A stretch of 64,000 bases of DNA from Oscillospiraceae bacterium (lineage in GTDB: Bacteria > Bacillota > Clostridia > Oscillospirales > Acutalibacteraceae): assembly GCA_015066385.1 (NCBI GenBank), contig SVOJ01000004.1, positions 74,037 through 138,036 on the forward strand. The letters are read 5' to 3'. Both the position numbers and the translations under genes were made by a program. Below the pieces are notes generated by a model that was not told where the DNA came from, searched no databases, and was given only the letters and a program-made list of their open reading frames with translations. Positions 61,101 through 64,000 of this stretch are shown here, piece by piece (position 1 is the stretch's first letter; each line of letters opens with the position of its first letter).

Positions 61101-64000
61101 ATCCTCCGAAGGTATAGCCTTCCTTGACGGGATCTGCGGGCTTGACAATGGGCTGTTCATACTTGTAAGTTTCTGTCTTCACTGTCACACTTTCCACAAC
61201 CCATGTCAGGGTGTAGACATCGCGGTCATAGTAAACAGAAAGTTCAAGTGTTGTGCCGGGAACGGGGATATTGCCCGTCAGACGGCTCTTTTCGGTGTTG
61301 AGCGTGAAACCGGTTTCCGTTGCGGCAGGAGTCAGGGTGACAGGGCTGTCGGTGGGTGCTTTGTTTTCGGTTTCGCGGCGGGTTTCAACGTATTCACCGT
61401 TGAGGTTTTCATAGTAATAGACAACCGTGTATTTCTGCGGGATCGGTGTCCATGTTGCTTCGAGGGTGATGTCTGCGGTGTAGGCAGTTGCACCAAGGGT
61501 GAGATCGACCACGGGTGTTACCGAATCATTGACGAGCCAGCCTGCGAAGGTATAACCCTTGCGTTCGGGTTTTTCAATCTTTGTATCCGTGCCGTAGGTA
61601 TGTGCCGTAACCTGTGCAAATGCTTCTGCATTTTCAAGACCTTCGTACTTGATTTCATACGAATTTGCAGTCCAGATTGCCTTGACGGTGATGTTCTGTG
61701 CGGGCATGGTTTCGGGAAGTGTATCCCATCCGTCAAAGGTGTAACCCGTCTTGGTGGGATTGTTTTCGGGAGCCTTTACGGTTGCACTATAATAATAGGT
61801 AGCCATGCCGATATCACTGCCGCCGAGGGTGTCAAAGGTAACGGTGTACTGATTACGGGTGTAGTAGTAATCAGCAACCGCACTGCCGTCTGCTTTGATA
61901 TAAATTTCGGCAGTTTCCTGCGGTTTTGTGAAACCGGCAATGTCTGCAAGAGTGATCTGTGCGGTGGTTGCGGTGGTACCGGTGCCGACAAAGGACTTTT
62001 CACTCTTGACATAAGAATTCAGATCGGTCGAACCGTCCACGGGCTGCAGCCAATAATTGACGGTATACTCGGTATCGGTGTTGGCGGTCCAGGAAGCGGT
62101 AAAGGTCTTGTCCCCGGTGCTGCCCTTGCCGATGATGCCGTTTCCGCTCCAGCCTGCGAAGGTATAACCGACCTTATTGGGAGCAAGCAGGGTTACAGTA
62201 TCTTCGATGGTATAGTTTTCAGGGTTTTTGGGATGGTTTTCGGCATTTTCAAGGCCATTGTATATAATTTTGTATTCAATGGCTTTCCACGATGCGGTGA
62301 TTGCGGTGTCTTCAGCCGGCATGGTGGCAGGAATTGCCTTATCCCAGCTTACAAATTCATAACCCGTCTTGGTTGCTCTGTAAGTTGTGTCAACAGCAGT
62401 GTTATAATCCTGCTTGACGGTATGCAGAACCGTCTGACCGTCTGCATCATAGAACGTGATGGTGTACTGATTGATCGTCCACTGTGCAGTGACAGTCAGA
62501 TCGTTTGCAGGCATGGTTGCGGGAATTGCAACATCCCAGCCTGCAAAGGTGTAACCGGTCTTTGTGGGATTTGCGGGAGCGGTGACAGCCGTGTTGTAGT
62601 CCTGCCTGATGGCTTCAATTGCAGTACCGCCATCGGTGTTGAATGTGATGGTGTACTGATTGATCGTCCACTGTGCAGTGACAGTCAGATCGTTTGCAGG
62701 CATGGTTGCGGGAATTTCCACATCCCAACCGTCAAAGGTGTAACCGGTCTTGGTCGGTGCGGAAACCGTACCGACGGGTTCGCCGTAGTTCTTGGTGATT
62801 GCGGCAACTTCCGTTCCGCCGTCGGTGTTGAATGTGATGGTATAACTGTTGATGTTCCACTTCGCAGTGAGAGTCATATTTTCGGCGGGCATGGTGGCAG
62901 GAACTTCAACCTTTACGTCATTAACATACCAACCGTCAAAGGTATAGCCTGTTCTGGTCGGATCTGCAACCGTGCCGACGGATTCGCCGTAATTCTTTGT
63001 GATTGCGGCAATTTCCGTACCGCCGTCAGTATTGAAAGTAATGGTATAACTGTTGACCGTCCAGGTTGCAGTCACTTCAATATTTTCTGCGGGCATGGTG
63101 GCGGGCAATGCGGGAGACCAGCCAGCAAAGGTATAACCGGTCTTGGTCGGATCTGCGGGTGCAACCACATCTGCACCATACTTGTAAGACTGTTCAGCCA
63201 CAGCGGCTTCACCGCCGTCAGCATCAAAGGTGATCTTGTAAGAATTACGGGTATAATACAGTTCAATTTCGGTTGTGCCGTCAGCGGCAACGGTAAATGT
63301 TTCAACCTTCGCACCGTTCTGCATTGCATAGGCATAGGTGAAGCCTTCTCTGACGGGAGCAACTTGTGCAGCCGTTACCTGACTGTCAGCCGCAGCAGAC
63401 AGTTTGGTTTCGTCAAAGGAATCGAAGTTGTTTGCAGTCTGACCTTCAAAACGAAGTGTTACCTTGTATTCAATACCGAGGGCGTTCCAGTTTGCGGTGA
63501 ATTCAAGATTGCCCATGGAGCCTTTTTCAATGGTAACATCCTTGGTGGGTGTGGTCTGACCGTCAAAGGTCCAGCCGAGGAATTCATAACCCGTTTTGGT
63601 GGGTTCGACAAGGCTGAAGGTTTCGGTTTCGATGGTATAAGTTGCGGGGTTCGTGTTTACGGCATTTTCGATACCTTTATATATAATGGTATATTCTTCT
63701 GCCGTCCAGGATGCAACAAGTGCAACATTCACTGCATTTGCGGGATCAATGGTCAGATCCGTCTTTGCGGCGGCACCGTTGAGCGACCAGCCGTTGAAGA
63801 TGTAACCGGGCTTGGTTGCATTGGGAACGGTGATGTTTTCATCGGTGACAATGTAAGAATCTTTTGTGAAGTCGCTTACGAGTGTACCGCCCACAGTATC
63901 CACGGTGATGGTATAGGAGATGGGCGTTGCATTGGCGGTCAGGCTGAGGTCGGAAGCGGGCATGGTGAATGCCTGATTCTGTGTTGCGGAATAATCACTG
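52195..64000 (-). CDS. Giant InlB B-repeat surface protein (5' partial)
   Basis: At least 3,934 codons; the frame is open to the right edge, so the N-terminus is missing and the ATG at 63963 is internal. Nearly all of it is InlB B-type (Listeria-Bacteroides, Flg_new) repeats in tandem, each about 65-80 residues with a core such as PTKTGYTFAGWDVAIPATMP and ending in TxxW; several dozen copies are present. Near the C-terminus are CxxC modules (CSVCGEVL, ALGHDIGSW), a Big_2-like domain (SDPSVASVTQDGMITSHKPG), a beta segment, and an amphipathic tail (IFAKILEFFERIIEWFRNLF plus R) ending the protein. It is predicted to be an exported rod-like adhesin. No dockerin or sorting motif is seen in the visible part. 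Confidence 0.9.
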   Translation of the reverse strand, partial: SDYSATQNQAFTMPASDLSLTANATPISYTITVDTVGGTLVSDFTKDSYIVTDENITVPNATKPGYIFNGWSLNGAAAKTDLTIDPANAVNVALVASWTAEEYTIIYKGIENAVNTNPATYTIETETFSLVEPTKTGYEFLGWTFDGQTTPTKDVTIEKGSMGNLEFTANWNALGIEYKVTLRFEGQTANNFDSFDETKLSAAADSQVTAAQVAPVREGFTYAYAMQNGAKVETFTVAADGTTEIELYYTRNSYKITFDADGGEAAVAEQSYKYGADVVAPADPTKTGYTFAGWSPALPATMPAENIEVTATWTVNSYTITFNTDGGTEIAAITKNYGESVGTVADPTRTGYTFDGWYVNDVKVEVPATMPAENMTLTAKWNINSYTITFNTDGGTEVAAITKNYGEPVGTVSAPTKTGYTFDGWDVEIPATMPANDLTVTAQWTINQYTITFNTDGGTAIEAIRQDYNTAVTAPANPTKTGYTFAGWDVAIPATMPANDLTVTAQWTINQYTITFYDADGQTVLHTVKQDYNTAVDTTYRATKTGYEFVSWDKAIPATMPAEDTAITASWKAIEYKIIYNGLENAENHPKNPENYTIEDTVTLLAPNKVGYTFAGWSGNGIIGKGSTGDKTFTASWTANTDTEYTVNYWLQPVDGSTDLNSYVKSEKSFVGTGTTATTAQITLADIAGFTKPQETAEIYIKADGSAVADYYYTRNQYTVTFDTLGGSDIGMATYYYSATVKAPENNPTKTGYTFDGWDTLPETMPAQNITVKAIWTANSYEIKYEGLENAEAFAQVTAHTYGTDTKIEKPERKGYTFAGWLVNDSVTPVVDLTLGATAYTADITLEATWTPIPQKYTVVYYYENLNGEYVETRRETENKAPTDSPVTLTPAATETGFTLNTEKSRLTGNIPVPGTTLELSVYYDRDVYTLTWVVESVTVKTETYKYEQPIVKPADPVKEGYTFGGWNPADIATMPAEDLTLTAQFIPNENTAYKVVHLLEDLNADTFTAKETENLNGKTESEVTPAVKSYEGFKSPEAQTVTIKADGSTVVEYKYTRNSYTVTIDASAAGLSEATATKPLEYGDKLTVTATLAAGYKFEGWKSSDETLVANNENLTFTIESIPAGDVTLTAATSLIEYTISYNYDGGALAAGESNVESFNVTTDDFTLINPTKRGYDFLGWIGSNGDTPEQTVTIAKGSVNNRTYTAKWQVKNYTISYELDGGTVAVANPTGYNVNSLSITLNNPTKPGYEFAGWTGTDLDGAVKNVTIPAGSVENRSYKATWTPKTQTYYVDLYFMDLNGEYPETPKYHYDYTAQTATDVTYTMPDETGFTIVGDKVLTGTIPATDLESEALVLKGYYKRDQHTVTLASGEGIASVSGAETYYFGASVTVKAELMPGYAWVNWSDANGTYADQEYTFTMGTADVSLTANAQIINYTISYNLDGGSVAAANPDTYTVNTETFTLNNPTRTGYTFLGWTGSNGTAPQMTVAIEKGWLGNRSYTANWSVNEYTLTIDPNGGIYNGNPEKTVRDYTVNETITLDTPTRVGYTFAGWSDGTNTYDSVKLENATGDRTYTAQWSANSNIKYTVEHYKMNLNGEYDLIATDTTVYENGVADGTVTPPVNAYTGFTSPEAQPVTVNPDGSTKVVYKYTRNQYKLTYNLFGGATSEKTYFYGAVVDTAPATNVEGYTFAGWDKETPTHMPAGDLEITGTWNINQYTITFANTGDTVIAPMTQDYGTAIVAPANPTRTGYTFAGWDTEIPATMPAENMTITANWTVNSYTITFNTDGGSAVAPITQDFGTAITAPADPTKTGYTFGGWNVPVPATMPAENMTITALWNINQYTVTFNTDGGTAIESVTADYGTPIAKPADPTKRGYTFKGWDAEIPATVPAENVTINAKWEINTYTITYINPNGSLVVDGKTNPTTYTVESTIKLNELTWAGYSFSGWVYRLDGQDSETTLENDTITNMVGNLTLRSMWSANKNDWYVDVYYMNTDGSYSNTPDTVLTNPSGSQQFTGYDVAYDLYDSRTLLAGFTPDTANSITTGIIPGTGELHLIAKYKRNQYTVTYDFANDQKNKVVTDYFDKDLAPVADPTRTGYTFAGWYDAKGNKVDLPETMPLDGGTYTAHWSTDAYTLTLDANGGTAVENIDYNIESASTLPAVTRNGYYFQGWLVTTADGSWVLNDNFAAGTSVNGNFGNATLTAQWTEVQYTLSFNTVGGSVDPTFLTYTISDATQVLPTPVRPGYAFDGWLVTETSCEENDSGLVYWVVGETYPAGKAVKDTYGNATFEAQWTARTFTVATEMSNIDYVGNTTATVDVDYSATLTPAAGYELPETITVTIGDKTAVVNTDYTWTIHADGSATLTLVGASIIDNVTIKVDRKIITYTISYSGLENSTLDAENKHSYTVETDTFTLNNPKKVGYTFLGWTGTALANAEQTVTIEKGSVGNRAYTAIWQANLNDCTVEHYQQNIYDNEYTLVTADTKTVQIETDKYFEPAVNTYTGFKAPAAQRIFVKGDGAVTVKYYYDREVYNVSLDGTMEGVASVSGAGEYRYGYELTVNATVNSGYAWAGWTNADGTVVSAAPDYTITIGTADVALTANASIIEYTIAYDLDGGTATNPATYTVTTDTFTLNNPTREGYDFAGWVGSNGTTPSTVVTIANGSVGDKEYTAKWTPIVYTVSYELHNGTPQGDMPTTYTIEDATVILQDPVRNGYDFLGWIGSNGDTPEKNVSFAGGSIGNLSFEAVWQVQTHYYKVETYIMTTDGQYLNTPDAETDPIASETDQEIVLTPDAKTGFTVDETLSKLTGVVDYKDELVLKIYYARNQYELNLTIDGNGITAVSPVTKQVYYGAETEILATVADGYTFAKWTSDTDKVEDSTKNPHKFVMPDGNVTLTATATLNTYNINYALNEGTNHADNKTTYTVLDTVVIKQPTRLGYTFTGWSGDYTGTDVITIPAGTTGDINLSANWQINNYAIAYNLDGGQLTDGKTNPTSYTVLDSFTLNNPEKVGYSFEGWKGTVIDGIQKDVTVNANKDTTGDLVFTAVWTANTDTKYTVNYWLMDIPSDGGVKTYTKDENASFVGTFTSDMEVTPHVPAYAGFKTADAQSKKVAADGSTVFNFYYERNIYTYTFQAVGYEDIIREYYYDYPVTAPENPSRAGYKFTGWSPVVADKMPANNVVSIAQWNPLTYSIGYALGGGTAVGNPVSYNIETATFTLNQPTKYGYTFVGWTGSNGDTKELNVEIAVGSMGDRSYTAHWEPTRYAITYNLDGGSDNGANPLSYTIEETVTLVNPVKPGYRFLGWKGTGIAGISSYVTFREQTGDRTYTAQWTVSNNTPYTVRHHQQNIGADTYTLFEEEALTGTTLSTVIPQVKTYPGFTSPVAETLTILPDGSAAVDYYYTRNNYTIHFDSNGGTPVASQTYAFGETVVPPAAPSFQGYTFAGWTPALPETMTAGNLYLTASWAANTDTPYTVYHYYQDTDCVSYPDSLMETEYCHGETGAVVEVATRDKEGFTSPAKRTIVIAADGSRTVRYYYTRNTYTVTFVDHNDNILDLQSVVYGLPATPPVLADRAPDADGHYEFLGWSEDISFIHGYTTIKAMYKAEAHNPGMDADCTQALICTICNYEIAPANGHMPVVQIPAVEPTCDTPGNTADSVCSVCGEVLSKYKVLPALGHDIGSWYVDVPATTTETGVLKRVCSRCDWFETHEIPVLSDTPVVSIDITTSGSQAYVGTTYQLVTSIKPSNAGNKQVIWESSDPSVASVTQDGMITSHKPGEVTFTVTTLDGLKTDSITINFFYSADNYNLIVLDLFACDLVMNGKVIASEGAMAEIIRVKAGDTLAFTLNPTTAEYLNQGGYILTANGSNVAPDANGVYYIYNVHENIEISALPVIGKPEFDDDQQYDTDEVPEKSIFAKILEFFERIIEWFRNLFR

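Overview
The window looks like a chromosomal segment of an anaerobic gut Firmicute of the Oscillospirales/Ruminococcus type. The evidence is type I dockerin and cohesin modules, BspA-type leucine-rich repeats, InlB B-type (Listeria-Bacteroides) repeats, a class B sortase, strong AGGAGG ribosome binding sites and sigma-A-like promoters with 17-base spacers. The placement is an inference from gene content. No ribosomal RNA or ribosomal protein is present to confirm it.

Layout. 1-3227: 3' part of a BspA-type LRR, Ig-like and dockerin surface protein. 3228-4110: spacer with a repeated 45-base element and an orphan Nif11-type RiPP-like precursor. 4126-5052: cysteine synthase. 5214-9511: minus-strand operon of three cohesin/dockerin proteins, ending in a membrane-anchored cohesin. 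9738-14674: histidine phosphatase, DNA topoisomerase III, a DUF6320-like membrane protein and an alcohol-acetyltransferase-like enzyme. 14863-15708: AT-rich gene for a nucleoside-deoxyribosyltransferase-like protein. 15804-21687: two cohesin/dockerin/collagen-like proteins, with a divergent XRE regulator whose likely operators overlap the operon promoter. 21753-31083: two further secreted proteins, a dockerin protein, galE, a CinA-like membrane protein and a class B sortase with a very long N-terminal extension. 31348-33157: collagen-like protein and glycosyltransferase. 33173-33447: compact type I toxin-antitoxin locus. 33532-35772: exported nuclease/phosphatase-like protein and an NhaC antiporter. 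35746-35926: 181-bp nested inverted repeat. 36022-36716: operon of four tiny anionic amphipathic peptides. 37036-43771: acyl-CoA synthetase, LuxR-type regulator, heparinase-like enzyme and two membrane proteins, one with a RanBP2-type zinc finger. 44154-46763: AT-rich esterase, kinase and AraC cassette. 46829-49854: islet bounded by 68-bp direct repeats at a tRNA-Arg gene, carrying a SatD-like/DUF3307 pair and an acetyltransferase. 49987-52026: PPC-domain secreted protein. 52195 to the end: a giant InlB-repeat protein of more than 3,900 residues, 5' end outside the window.

How the genes fit together. Much of the window encodes an extracellular, cellulosome-like network without any visible glycoside hydrolase. 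Cohesins and dockerins are combined on LRR, Ig-like, collagen-like and possible pore-forming scaffolds, and one cohesin is anchored by a C-terminal membrane helix. Sortase, galE and the glycosyltransferase plausibly serve surface assembly and decoration. The most novel-looking small systems are the four-peptide array (size, charge and tandem arrangement recall PSM-beta peptides), the type I toxin-antitoxin locus with a Shine-Dalgarno-masking hairpin, the SatD-like/DUF3307 pair in a tRNA islet, and the orphan Nif11-type precursor.
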